This document shows positions 17,996 through 25,266 of a stretch of 64,000 nucleotides of DNA, one piece after another; the first letter of the stretch is position 1, and each line of letters starts with the position of its first letter. Under the pieces are notes generated by a model. The model saw only the letters and a program-made list of their open reading frames with translations, was not told the DNA's origin and searched no databases. The translations under genes and the position numbers were made by a program. This stretch comes from Cryptosporangium aurantiacum (GTDB lineage Bacteria; Actinomycetota; Actinomycetes; Mycobacteriales; Cryptosporangiaceae): contig NZ_FRCS01000005.1 in NCBI RefSeq assembly GCF_900143005.1, positions 310,001 to 374,000 of the forward strand. The letters are read 5' to 3'.

Positions 17996-18691
17996 ATGCT
18001 GTTCGGCCGCAGCAAGTCCGAGCTGATCGACGCGGAGAACGCGCTCCCCGGCCGGGCGCAGCCGCTGCCGGTCGCCGACCGCCACACCGTCCTCGACACC
18101 CCGCTGACCGGCCCGTGGCCGGAGGGCTACGAGACCGCCGTCTTCGGTATGGGCTGTTTCTGGGGCGCCGAGCGCATCTTCTGGCGGATCCCCGGCGTGT
18201 ACTCCACCTCCGTCGGTTACGCGGGTGGGTTCACGCAGAACCCCTCGTACGAGGAGGTCTGCTCCGGGCTGACCGGACACGCCGAGGTCGTGCTCGTCGT
18301 CTACGACCCCGCCAAGGTGGCCTACGAGACGCTGCTCAAGGCGTTCTGGGAGAACCACGACCCGACGCAGGGCATGCGGCAGGGCAACGACCGTGGCACG
18401 CAGTACCGCTCGGCCATCTACACCACCTCGGACGCTCAGGCGGCCACCGCGAAGGCGAGCCTGGAGGCGTTCCAGCCGGTGGTGACCGCTGCCGGCCTCG
18501 GTCAGATCACGACGGAGATCCGGCCGCTCGGCGAGTACTACTACGCCGAGAACTACCACCAGCAGTATCTTTCGGACGCCAAGAACCCGTACGGGTACTG
18601 CAACCACGGTCCGAATGGGCTGAGCTGCCCCATCGGTGTAGGGAACATGCCGGCTCAGACCTCGGTAGAGGTTCCGGGCGCCACGCACTGA
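17996..18691 (+). CDS. msrA: Peptide methionine sulfoxide reductase MsrA
   Basis: Reduces methionine-S-sulfoxide in proteins and free methionine. The catalytic Cys is in [13 protein letters not shown] (about residue 54), preceded by the long N-terminal extension common in actinomycetes. The C-terminal tail [15 protein letters not shown] carries two cysteines that recycle the active site in this MsrA class. AGGAGG at 17984-17989 sets the ATG start. The last ~47 codons are the part repeated five times downstream (to 27.9 kb), so this gene's 3' end is the apparent attachment site of an integration hotspot. A strong hairpin terminator follows. Confidence 0.96.
   Translation: MLFGRSKSELIDAENALPGRAQPLPVADRHTVLDTPLTGPWPEGYETAVFGMGCFWGAERIFWRIPGVYSTSVGYAGGFTQNPSYEEVCSGLTGHAEVVLVVYDPAKVAYETLLKAFWENHDPTQGMRQGNDRGTQYRSAIYTTSDAQAATAKASLEAFQPVVTAAGLGQITTEIRPLGEYYYAENYHQQYLSDAKNPYGYCNHGPNGLSCPIGVGNMPAQTSVEVPGATH
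18551..18691 (+). repeat. msrA 3' end, reference copy A of the island repeat
   Basis: This in-gene segment, from AACTACCACCAGCAG to the TGA, is the one to which copies B (23.0 kb), C (24.1), D (25.0), E (26.7) and F (27.8) are homologous. It encodes the two-cysteine MsrA tail. Confidence 0.9.
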
Positions 18692-18724
18692 CGCGATGAC
18701 GCAGTAGCATTCCGCACGACGGTG

Positions 18725-18752
18725 GGCGGTCTGGCTTTCGAGCCGGACCGCC
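18725..18752 (+). terminator. Hairpin terminator of msrA
   Basis: GGCGGTCTGGCT, a TTCG loop and AGCCGGACCGCC form a 12-bp stem with one G-U pair. No U-tract follows, as is common in actinomycetes. Related hairpins accompany repeat copies B and F, and half of one accompanies copy C. Confidence 0.75.
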
Positions 18753-19046
18753 TGTCGCATTTCACTGTCAAATGCCTCCGGCAAGAGCATTGGGCTCTAG
18801 GGGAGGAAAAGGGTTCCCGCCTACCGCCGGCCAGAAGTTGAGCCGAGCAGACCGTCAGCGGAGCCCGCCAGACTCCGAGAGCACCCGGACGACGCGATCG
18901 CTTGTGACGACTCCTCCGCGCCTGATCCTCGGGGGGTCGGGCGGCTACATGCGGGGAGTGGCGCGCGGGCACACCGCACGTTCAGTCGACCAGGTCGCTA
19001 ATGGCGCACGACGTTATGCGCTTGCAGTCCGCAATAGGATTCCCTT
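18753..19046. other. Gene-free left edge of the msrA island
   Basis: No gene is recognised. The stretch around 18837-18880 (containing GCCGAGCAGACC and CAGCGG) weakly resembles 21339-21380, so these may be degenerate direct repeats bounding the 2.5-kb block with the next two genes. Base composition drops towards A/T near 19000. Confidence 0.35.
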
Positions 19047-20264
19047 ATGACGGCTCATGAGTTGAGGATCGGTTCCTGGGGACCGGGAGACGCAGAGGTC
19101 CGAGCGTCGATTTCTCTCGGCGCAGAACTCGATCAAGCAGATTATGATAGGTACTTGGAGGCCGTGCGATGCGTTTCCCGAGTCGCAGATCTACAGCAAT
19201 ACTCACTTGTACTACGCAATTATAAGCGCTTTGAATCAACCGCACGATTCCATGCACACCTCTTGGCAGGCGGCCGGGCCCGTAGCAGTCTTCGGCCGGA
19301 GGATTCCGGAACTGTCCTTAGTTTCGAACTAGTGAACCTACTAGCGAGCATGCGCCTCTTCCTCGACCATCATGAGACCGACTTCAAACGCACATACGGA
19401 AAAGATTCCTCCGAATTCGCGCGACTGAAGGCCGCCGAAGCTCGCGAATATGATGCATGGCCAGCGTACGGGATCATTTATAAACTCCGAGACTACAACC
19501 TGCACTGCGGATTCCCGCTAGATCATATCAAGATGGAATCTACTCAGGATCCATCGTCCGAAGAGGCGACGACCGTCCAGTTTCATCTGGATCGGGACGA
19601 ACTCCTAGCGACCTTCGACTGGAAATCAAAGGTTACCGCCGACCTCCGAGCCCTTCCTCGGCATTTCACGATCGAGCCCCTTATTCGCGATACGATAGCG
19701 TGTTTTCGTAGGATCTATCGCGAAGTGAAGACGGTGCAGATTGAACACGCTATTCAGTCTTCACCAGAAATAATCGAAGCGGCAGAGAGGGCGGATAGTA
19801 CAGGAGCGCCGTGTCTCGTCGAGGTTGAAAAAACGAGCAGCGGCATTATTACAAACCTAAAGCATCACCTCCTTCCGGTTGACTTCGCGTTGCGTTTGCG
19901 GGATCAGATTCGGGCTGACGAAATCTCCGACCTGTTCCCTGAACTGGCGAACGATGCCGTAGACCCACTCGCCGACGCGGAGCAGGAAGTCGACGACCCG
20001 CAGTATGAGGCGTCTCTCAGTAGGGGTGCCTCACTCCTGTCCGTCTTCCTTCAACATGGCGGTCCTTCGACCTACCTCAACGACAGCCTTAACCGACAGG
20101 TCGACTCCGTGGGCCTGAATTCCATGGTGGCCGGGTTGATGAATGTCGCCACTGTGGCAATCTCAATGACAGCTTCAGCCATCGGGACCACGCCGGAAGC
20201 CATCCTAGGTAATATATCAACTTCCAGCACCAGACACTCACGCCAAGCGTCTCCGGGCCTCTAA
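19047..20264 (+). CDS. Unknown protein with HEPN-like RNase motif
   Basis: 405 residues, no family recognised with certainty. A helical central region contains LRDYNLHCGFP (about residue 150). The R-D-x3-H spacing fits the Rx4-6H signature of HEPN ribonucleases, and RNYxxH-like motifs are common in uncharacterised HEPN proteins. The C-terminal ~60 residues are Ser/Thr-rich with a weakly hydrophobic stretch. The gene is much more A/T-rich than flanking DNA and uses codons such as ATA, TTA and AAA that its neighbours avoid, which indicates transfer. It converges with an HNH nuclease gene 21 bases away. A defence or toxin role is inference. Confidence 0.75.
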   Translation: MTAHELRIGSWGPGDAEVRASISLGAELDQADYDRYLEAVRCVSRVADLQQYSLVLRNYKRFESTARFHAHLLAGGRARSSLRPEDSGTVLSFELVNLLASMRLFLDHHETDFKRTYGKDSSEFARLKAAEAREYDAWPAYGIIYKLRDYNLHCGFPLDHIKMESTQDPSSEEATTVQFHLDRDELLATFDWKSKVTADLRALPRHFTIEPLIRDTIACFRRIYREVKTVQIEHAIQSSPEIIEAAERADSTGAPCLVEVEKTSSGIITNLKHHLLPVDFALRLRDQIRADEISDLFPELANDAVDPLADAEQEVDDPQYEASLSRGASLLSVFLQHGGPSTYLNDSLNRQVDSVGLNSMVAGLMNVATVAISMTASAIGTTPEAILGNISTSSTRHSRQASPGL

Positions 20265-20285
20265 CATCGAGTCTTCTCGCCCTAC

Positions 20286-21080
20286 TCATAGTTCAGGATG
20301 CGCCGAGCGGAGAGAGTTGACAGCCTCATGAAGTCGTGGAATTAGCTCTTCGAGCTTCTGCGCTGTGAGGTAAAGCTGTCGGACGGTATCTATCTTGAGA
20401 GTACTAAGCCCTTCGGCAGCGAGGTATAGCTGATGAACCGTATCCACGTTTAGGCCACTTAATCCCTCGGCCGCCAGATAGAGTCGATGAACGTTGTCCA
20501 CACTGAGGTAGTGAAGGTTCTCAGATGCGAGCTGCAATTGGTGGACCACGTCCTGATCGAGCAAAGGCCGCCGCTGAAGATACTGCAATTCATCTACCAG
20601 CCCACGGAGGACAGAGGCAGCCTCGGAGTCAACCTGCGAGAATCTATCCAAAGCGCTTTGCAATTCCTCGTCCCTGGATCGAACCACCTGCGCGATTATC
20701 TCCTGTAGGCCTTCCTCGGTCAGCTGTCTCAAACTCCGCAACTGCGCGGCAGCGCCCCGCTCTCGTTCGCTCTTCCATGAGGTCAAAGCTTCGACGGGGT
20801 AATCGGCTGGAGCAATCGAGTCGACCATTTTATGATGCGGTCGACAAAGCAGGATCAGGTTGTCGAAGTGGGCTCGGTCAGCCTCCGACATCGCCGGATC
20901 CCATCGCGGGCCGTTTTTTTCAGCCGCCCTTATGTGGGCTATTTCGAGATTATTTACTGGAACATTATTGACGAAAACTGTCACAGGTTCAAGACATCCC
21001 GGCCAATGGCATGTTCCATCACAAAGATGAGCTAACGCTGGCTGGACGCCCGCCGAATAATTTCGAGCCGCTGACACCAT
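20286..21080 (-). CDS. HNH endonuclease with four 18-residue repeats
   Basis: 264 residues. The N-terminal ~90 form a zinc-binding HNH nuclease: CDGTCHWPGC, then LEIAHIRA (His), FDNLILLCRPHHKMVD (Asn, Cys, His-His). A helical linker follows. Residues 174-245 hold four consecutive 18-residue repeats of pattern L-x2-D-x-V-x2-L-x-L-A-x-E-x-L (for example LNVDTVHQLYLAAEGLST), probably an amphipathic solenoid or coiled coil for protein contact. The composition is A/T-rich like its convergent partner. The pair looks like a transferred defence or interbacterial effector module, but no homologous system is recognised. Confidence 0.85.
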   Translation of the reverse strand: MVSAARNYSAGVQPALAHLCDGTCHWPGCLEPVTVFVNNVPVNNLEIAHIRAAEKNGPRWDPAMSEADRAHFDNLILLCRPHHKMVDSIAPADYPVEALTSWKSERERGAAAQLRSLRQLTEEGLQEIIAQVVRSRDEELQSALDRFSQVDSEAASVLRGLVDELQYLQRRPLLDQDVVHQLQLASENLHYLSVDNVHRLYLAAEGLSGLNVDTVHQLYLAAEGLSTLKIDTVRQLYLTAQKLEELIPRLHEAVNSLRSAHPEL

Positions 21081-21462
21081 TTGGTCCCCTTACTCGCTAC
21101 AGAGAAGGTTCAACACCGGGTTCGAGGCCGCATTCAGAATAGAGGCCTTGCGGGAAACCGGAGCGGCTCTTGCGCAGATCGACCCGATACAGTGAGAGCG
21201 AACGAACCGCGCGGACGCTCGCTACGGGGCCTAGTATCCAGGCGTCGCAACGCTAACCCGCTCCCAAGTCCGATACTGCTGGGGGCGGAGACGCTCAGGC
21301 TCGCAGATGGGGCATTCCGCCTGTCGTCGACCCGTCCGAGCCGAGCAGACCAGCAGCGGGTTCGCCGTCCTCCGACTTGTCGCTCCGACGTCTAGCAGGT
21401 GGCGACCCCGCCGCCGGCCCGCTCCCCGAAGAGTGGGTCGACGGCAGACGGGATGCAGAGGG
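21081..21462. other. Gene-free stretch between HNH and DUF397 genes
   Basis: No gene is supported; frames here are short and non-conserved. Composition returns to high GC from about 21230. It includes the weak repeat (21339-21380) of 18837-18880. Confidence 0.4.
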
Positions 21463-21660
21463 TTAGGCCTGTCGGTCGAACGTTCCGCGCCGGGCGCCGT
21501 CGAGGAAGGCCGCCCACGTCTGCCGCCCGAACGAGAGCACGGTTCCGCTGCGGTCCTTGCTGTCGCGGACGAGCACCGAGTCGGACCCGTAGGCGCACTC
21601 GACGCAGTTGCCCCCGCTGCCGCCGGAGTAGCTGCTCTTGAAAAACCGCGGGTCGGTCAT
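21463..21660 (-). CDS. DUF397-domain small protein
   Basis: 65 residues, an almost complete DUF397 domain: FFKSSYSGGSGGNCVECA, then VLVRDSKDRSG and WAAFLDGARRG. DUF397 proteins are encoded directly after Scr1-type XRE regulators throughout actinomycetes and behave as partner or toxin-like proteins in such pairs. Its ATG overlaps the stop of the upstream regulator (ATGA), so the two are translationally coupled. Confidence 0.93.
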   Translation of the reverse strand: MTDPRFFKSSYSGGSGGNCVECAYGSDSVLVRDSKDRSGTVLSFGRQTWAAFLDGARRGTFDRQA

Positions 21661-22499
21661 TTCAGGTACTCCTCAAGCGGAACGGTGCCGGTCCGGACGG
21701 TCTCAAAGATCGTCGTGTACCGCTCCAACTCTGCCTGCTGCTGGAAGTAGGCCGCAGAGCTGGGCGAGTCGAGGTAGACCACGGACGGGTCTTCGTCCGT
21801 GTCGGGGAAGTCGAGGATCACGAACGAGCCTTCCATCGCGGCATGCGCACCGGCCTTGAGCGGTAGGACGTCAAGAGTGATCGATGGACGACCCGCAGCC
21901 GCGCGCAGCTTTGCCACCTGTGCACTCATCACCTTGGACCCGCCGACCTCGCGAAGCAGGACCGCCTCGTTCAGGATGCAGTGCAAGGAGGGCGGGGTTC
22001 GCCGAGCGAGGATGGCTTGGCGCTCCATTCGCACCGCGACGCGCCGCCGTAGGTCGCTTTCGTCGTCGGCAGGATTTCGCGCCCGGTAGACCGCCAACGC
22101 GTACTCGGGGGTCTGGAGCAACCCAGGCACTAGCTCTGGCTCGTACGACCGGATCGAGGCCGCCGCGGGCTCCAGATCGACGTACAGACTGAACCAGGTC
22201 GGTACCGCGTCCTCGCCGAAGATGTGCCACCAGCTGTCGCCCTGGGTCGCCAGAGCCAGTGTGGTGAGCGCCGCGGTCTCCTCGGCCGAAGCGCGGTAAT
22301 GACGGCAGAGCGCAGCGACGTCCTGCGGCTTTGCTGGGTGCTTACCCGCCTCCAGCTTGTAGAGCTTCGCCCGCGAGATGCCGAGACGAGGATCGGCAAC
22401 GGCCTTCTCCACGGAGCGGCCCGTCGCGTCGCGGAGGAGTCGCAGCCGCCGGCCGAGTTGACGACGGATGACTGTGGGCGTTGCTGCTGTTCCGGACAC
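21657..22499 (-). CDS. XRE-family regulator, DUF5753 (Scr1-type)
   Basis: About 280 residues. An N-terminal helix-turn-helix (RRQLGRRLRLLRDATGRSV to ISRAKLYKLEAGKHPAKPQD) is followed by the DUF5753 domain (EPELVPGLLQTPEYA, then RMERQAIL and LHCILNEAVLLREVG). It pairs with the downstream DUF397 gene in the standard actinomycete arrangement. The frame opens at 22535, but GTG 22499 is preferred: GGGAG lies nine bases upstream, whereas the earlier start would sit inside a palindrome. Confidence 0.92.
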   Translation of the reverse strand: MSGTAATPTVIRRQLGRRLRLLRDATGRSVEKAVADPRLGISRAKLYKLEAGKHPAKPQDVAALCRHYRASAEETAALTTLALATQGDSWWHIFGEDAVPTWFSLYVDLEPAAASIRSYEPELVPGLLQTPEYALAVYRARNPADDESDLRRRVAVRMERQAILARRTPPSLHCILNEAVLLREVGGSKVMSAQVAKLRAAAGRPSITLDVLPLKAGAHAAMEGSFVILDFPDTDEDPSVVYLDSPSSAAYFQQQAELERYTTIFETVRTGTVPLEEYLK

Positions 22500-22528
22500 C
22501 AGCTCATCTCCCGTCACGCGCACATTCT

Positions 22529-22592
22529 GTCTCACCGTGAGACTGCTAATCGCAGCGCCAAAGCACCCTACGGCCTAGTGATGAGACTCTCA
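22529..22592. promoter_or_regulatory. Two dyad operators upstream of the XRE regulator
   Basis: GTCTCA-3 nt-TGAGAC at 22529-22543 and TGAGA-1 nt-TCTCA at 22582-22592 share the core TGAGA/TCTCA. They flank the likely promoter of the XRE/DUF397 pair and of any gene on the + strand, so autoregulation is likely. Confidence 0.55.
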
Positions 22593-22638
22593 CTAAGAGA
22601 CGCTCAGGAGGAGAGATTCGACGACGGAAGGTCGATCC

Positions 22639-23013
22639 ATGATGCACAGTCTGGCTCACTACGGCGCTCCGCTCGCGGCATCTGGACGCGACCGGGACCG
22701 TCCCGTGGCACCCGATCCACGGGACCTGCTCGACGTCCCGCTCAGCTCACTCCTGGCGAACGAGATGGACCTCAGCCAACGAGCAAACGCATCGCGAGCC
22801 GGGTATCTCCCCGACCCATCGGACGACATCGGCCTTGCTCGCCGAGCGGTCGTTGTCGGTCAGCTCAGCGACGATGACCCGGCCGAGCCGCTTAGCCGTC
22901 TGACGGTTGACGCGGTGTTGATCGCGGACGCCGTGCCCGTCTTTCTCAGTGTCATCACTGATCCGGGCGTAGGCGACCACCGGGATGCAGTCGTCCAGTG
23001 GAGCCTCGGTTAA
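22639..23013 (+). CDS. Doubtful small protein, antisense to recombinase remnant
   Basis: The frame begins at an ATG preceded by a purine-rich GGAGGAGAG about 20 bases away and runs 124 codons, but from about codon 40 it is simply the antisense of the serine recombinase fragment. The first ~40 residues (containing [14 protein letters not shown]) could belong to a real small gene truncated by insertion. I cannot support a function. Confidence 0.25.
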   Translation: MMHSLAHYGAPLAASGRDRDRPVAPDPRDLLDVPLSSLLANEMDLSQRANASRAGYLPDPSDDIGLARRAVVVGQLSDDDPAEPLSRLTVDAVLIADAVPVFLSVITDPGVGDHRDAVVQWSLG

Positions 23014-23019
23014 ATGCAC
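22747..23019 (-). pseudogene. Truncated serine recombinase (N-terminal catalytic fragment)
   Basis: From GTG 23019 the frame encodes [18 protein letters not shown] followed by [14 protein letters not shown] and [11 protein letters not shown]. This is the start of a large-serine-integrase catalytic domain, with the nucleophile Ser in YARISDD. After about 60 residues homology ends, and the frame stops at 22747 with unrelated sequence; the rest of the catalytic domain and the DNA-binding domains are absent. The start codon lies 15 bases from repeat copy B, the arrangement expected of an integrase next to its attachment site. It is probably the dead integrase of one of the inserted elements. Confidence 0.75.
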
Positions 23020-23029
23020 ATGGCCCAGA
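23011..23029. other. Putative attachment-site arm next to copy B
   Basis: TAAATGCACATGGCCCAGA lies immediately before copy B and recurs with one extra base and one change before copy E (26712-26731), but not before msrA's own tail. It is therefore likely element-derived (attP-side) DNA. Confidence 0.6.
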
Positions 23030-23033
23030 GTAT

Positions 23034-23215
23034 TACCACCAGCAGTATCTTTCGGACGCCAAGAACCCGTACGGGTACTGCAACCACGGTCCGAACGGGC
23101 TGTCCTGCCCGATCGGTGTGGGCGCGATGCCGGCCCAGACCTCGGTAGAGGTCTCGGGCGCAGCGCACTGACGCTGTTCGAATGCGGGCGGTCCGGCATC
23201 GAGCCGGGCCGCCCG
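23034..23215 (+). repeat. msrA 3'-end repeat, copy B
   Basis: An in-frame copy of the MsrA tail from TACCACCAGCAGTATC to the TGA at 23169-23171, keeping both cysteines ([15 protein letters not shown]), followed by its terminator hairpin. It differs from the native tail at a few residues (for example GAMPAQ for GNMPAQ). The following 45 bases continue to match copy C. Confidence 0.95.
23185..23215 (+). terminator. Hairpin after msrA copy B
   Basis: CGGGCGGTCCGGC, loop ATCGA, GCCGGGCCGCCCG: a 13-bp stem with one G-U pair, the equivalent of the msrA terminator. It lies just downstream of the vapC stop as well. Confidence 0.7.
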
Positions 23216-23218
23216 TAC

Positions 23219-23650
23219 TCAATCTGGAAGCAGCCTGAGGCGCTGGCCCTTCGGCAGGTGGCGCGGCGCCACCACGCTGAAGTCGCGACGATCGAGCGCG
23301 GCGACCTCGCGAAGGTCTAATCGCTCGGCGAGCGCAACGACGCAGGCATCCACCGCCTGTAAGCGGAGTGATGCGTAGGTACTCAGAATCTCCGACATCC
23401 GCCGGTAGTCGTAGGGCGAGACCTCTACTACGCGCAACTCGTCCTCGGCGATCGCAGCGCAGAAGTCTGCCGCCAGCCCTTGACTCCCCCGCCGTCGCGG
23501 GTCGGACAGCAGGTGGCAGATCTCTGTCACTGCGAGCGACGGGACGACGAGTCTGGTCCAGTTCTCGACGAGGAACCGAGAGCATCGCTCGTGGTTGTCG
23601 TCCGCCTCGTTGAAGGCCGCGACGAGCGGCCCCGTATCGCAGAGGATCAC
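23219..23650 (-). CDS. VapC-like PIN-domain toxin
   Basis: 143 residues of a PIN ribonuclease. The acidic residues are all visible: Asp in ILCDTGPL (residue 5), Glu in LAVTEICHLL, Asp in AVDACVVALAE and Asp in ALDRRDFSVV. PIN toxins cleave tRNA or rRNA. The GTG start at 23650 overlaps the stop of the antitoxin gene, the usual vapBC layout. The longer open frame upstream (to 23950) is not conserved. The pair fills the block between repeat copies B and C. Confidence 0.9.
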   Translation of the reverse strand: MILCDTGPLVAAFNEADDNHERCSRFLVENWTRLVVPSLAVTEICHLLSDPRRRGSQGLAADFCAAIAEDELRVVEVSPYDYRRMSEILSTYASLRLQAVDACVVALAERLDLREVAALDRRDFSVVAPRHLPKGQRLRLLPD

Positions 23651-23829
23651 GCCGAGGCTGCTCCGCCCGCCTGCTGCTCCTGCGGATACGCCAGGTATTT
23701 GTCGTGGTTCTGCGCGAGATCCGCAGGTCCACGCAGCGAACCCACCAGCCGGGCAAGGTGCCGGGGCAACTTTCGCTCGTTCGCAGGCTCTTCGTCGTCC
23801 CGCTTCGGCGAGTCCGGTTGGTCTGCCAT
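23647..23829 (-). CDS. VapB-type antitoxin of the PIN toxin
   Basis: About 60 residues from ATG 23829. The central part is highly charged and the C-terminal half (LPRHLARLVGSLRGPADLAQ) resembles the toxin-wrapping tails of actinomycete antitoxins. The stop overlaps the vapC start by four bases. I do not recognise a ribbon-helix-helix or AbrB fold, so assignment rests mainly on position. An in-frame ATG at 23889 is possible but less likely. Confidence 0.7.
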   Translation of the reverse strand: MADQPDSPKRDDEEPANERKLPRHLARLVGSLRGPADLAQNHDKYLAYPQEQQAGGAASA

Positions 23830-24132
23830 ACGTGGAGTGTAAGCGCCGGTCATCACGTCTCCAGCCGCCGAACGCCGACTTGTGGACAACCTGCTCGCTC
23901 ACGGTGCTGTGGCCGCCCGCCCGCATCACTGACGCGCCGAGGCTAGACACAGGCTGTACGCCACTTCCATGCCGCGGGGCGTGCGTCCGAACACCCCGGC
24001 ATCAGCCCTCGACCGACCCGCCTTTGAGTTCCGCCGGGGCCGCAATGTTCGCTCCCCCAGCGAGACGAGCCGGCGCGACCCGTCTCGTCACCGCAGCTCA
24101 TAGCGCCACAGCCGCGCGAAAACAAACCGGAC
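23830..24132. other. Gene-free stretch before msrA repeat copy C
   Basis: No coding sequence is supported. It presumably contains the vapBC promoter and inert DNA left between insertions. Confidence 0.4.
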
Positions 24133-24309
24133 AACTACCACCAGCAAGTATCTTTCGGACGCCAAGAACCCGTACGGGTACTGCAACCACGGTCCGAACG
24201 GGCTGTCCTGCCCGATCGGTGTGGGCGCGATGCCGGCCCAGACCTCGGTAGAGGTCCCGGGCGCAGCGCACTGACGCTGTTCGAATGCGGGCGGTCCGGC
24301 ATCGAGCCG
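24133..24309 (+). repeat. msrA 3'-end repeat, copy C
   Basis: Almost identical to copy B, including the bases after the stop codon (TGACGCTGTTCGAATGCGGG) and the left half of the hairpin, where identity ends abruptly at ATCGAGCCG. An extra A (AGCAAGTATC) breaks the MsrA reading frame. It extends a few bases further left than B, matching the native AACTACCACC. The B/C similarity implies a recent duplication or repeated use of the same element. Confidence 0.95.
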
Positions 24310-24314
24310 TCCTC

Positions 24315-24491
24315 GTGAGCTTCCAGCGGCTGGCGCAGATCGACACGGTGATCTCCGACCTCCACGATCTTGCGCTGGTCCTCGCTCGGTCTGCGACTGA
24401 CACCGGTCATCGCACCTCGATCGACGATGTACTCACTGCGTTCGGCCATACCCGCGAATCGCTGGCGGCGGTCGAGGACGACGGGTCCTGA
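24315..24491 (+). CDS. Small antitoxin-like protein
   Basis: 58 residues from GTG 24315. LDD/IDDVLTAFGHTRESLAAV near the C-terminus resembles antitoxins encoded upstream of RelE-type toxins in actinomycetes. It is followed after three bases by the toxin-like pseudogene. The start sits six bases after repeat copy C, with no ribosome-binding site, so the native 5' end and promoter may have been lost on insertion. Confidence 0.6.
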   Translation: MSFQRLAQIDTVISDLHDLALVLARSATDTGHRTSIDDVLTAFGHTRESLAAVEDDGS

Positions 24492-24494
24492 CCG

Positions 24495-25008
24495 ATGGCG
24501 GGCATCACCTTCACTGACGACGCGCTCGATGACCTCCGCCGGATCGGCCCGGATGCTGTCCCCAAGATCCTCAAGAGGATTCTGCTGCTGACAGACGACA
24601 CAGAGGCCGGTTACCCCTCGGCGGTGACCCGACTGGATTCCGGAAGCTGGTTGTTGGGCGGAACACCTGGCGAGTCGTCTACCGCATCACCGCCGACGAG
24701 ACGATCGAGATTTGCGAAATCTGGGCGATCGGCGCCCGTGCCGACGAGGCGGTGTACCGCGAAGCCACGATGCGCCTCCAGCGCGCGTCAGAGACGAAGC
24801 CTCATCTCATCGCACTCGCTCAGGTCGTCGACAAGCTGGGGAAGCTCGCCGGTGAGCTCGTCCTGGAGCAGGCCCCGCCGCGGGAGCCGGTGCCGGACTG
24901 GCTCGCAGCACGCCTGATTCACACCGTGGGGTGCCCCGGGAAGAGGTGGCCGCTCTCGATCTCCAGCAGGCCGTCGACGTCTGGACTGCATACATGTCCC
25001 GCCCGTAA
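24495..25008 (+). pseudogene. RelE/ParE-like toxin with two frameshifts
   Basis: The N-terminal frame (MAGITFTDDALDDLRRIGPD to LDSGSWLL) is RelE-like. Around 24645-24656 the family sequence continues in another frame as VVGRNTWRVVYRITADETIE, then IWAIGARADEAVYREATMRL. Near 24930, in a run of G/C, it moves to a third frame, ending VPREEVAALDLQQAVDVWTA and a TAA at 25006-25008. Joining the three gives a protein of about 170 residues. With a weakened antitoxin start upstream the pair is probably inactive, though base-call errors in G runs are a possible cause. Copy D begins nine bases later. Confidence 0.75.
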
Positions 25009-25016
25009 GGGTCCTG

Positions 25017-25052
25017 GCGCAGACTTCCATCGAGGCTCCGAGCGCAGCGCAC
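25017..25052 (+). repeat. msrA 3'-end repeat, copy D (short, degenerate)
   Basis: Only the last ~12 codons remain, reading AQTSIEAPSAAH in frame, with the stop codon lost. It is closest to copy E (AQTSVEAPSAAH). It lies immediately after the toxin pseudogene. Confidence 0.75.
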
Positions 25053-25171
25053 CACGCTTCGTAGTCACCGTCTGGCCCGACTGTGAGCGCTCATGCTCCG
25101 CCGTGGGGCCGACCGTGTCGGTCACCGGCCGATGCCGCCCTTAAGACCTTCCGATCGCGGACCTCGATATG

Positions 25172-25223
25172 TAGCTTTCGCTGATGAAACTTTCGTCGGT
25201 GGAAGTTTCATCAGTGAAAGCTA
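25172..25223. promoter_or_regulatory. Large inverted repeat upstream of the ATPase gene
   Basis: A 21-base arm at 25172-25192 and its complement at 25203-25223 are separated by 10 bases. The single mismatch would be a G-U pair in RNA. Each arm also contains a quasi-palindrome of its own (TTTCGCTGATGAAA and TTTCATCAGTGAAA). It may therefore act as two opposed operator sites or as a strong hairpin in the leader. It ends 43 bases before the ATPase start codon. It is A/T-richer than its surroundings. Confidence 0.75.
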
Positions 25224-25266
25224 TCTCGCCTACGATAGCCGAAGGCGAGGATGGCGAGGAGCAGCT

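Noticed and set aside
17636-18790. A 384-codon - strand frame
   Set aside because: Spans the LuxR gene in another frame and the antisense of msrA, both well supported.
23169-23215. GTTCGAATGC after the msrA repeats as a tRNA T-loop
   Set aside because: The flanking bases do not pair as a T-stem and no acceptor or anticodon arm can be drawn; the following hairpin is the msrA terminator equivalent.
22985-23320. Frames reading through repeat copies B, C and E in the + or - strand (Arg/Pro-rich proteins resembling each other)
   Set aside because: They resemble each other only because they are out-of-frame translations of the repeated msrA tail.
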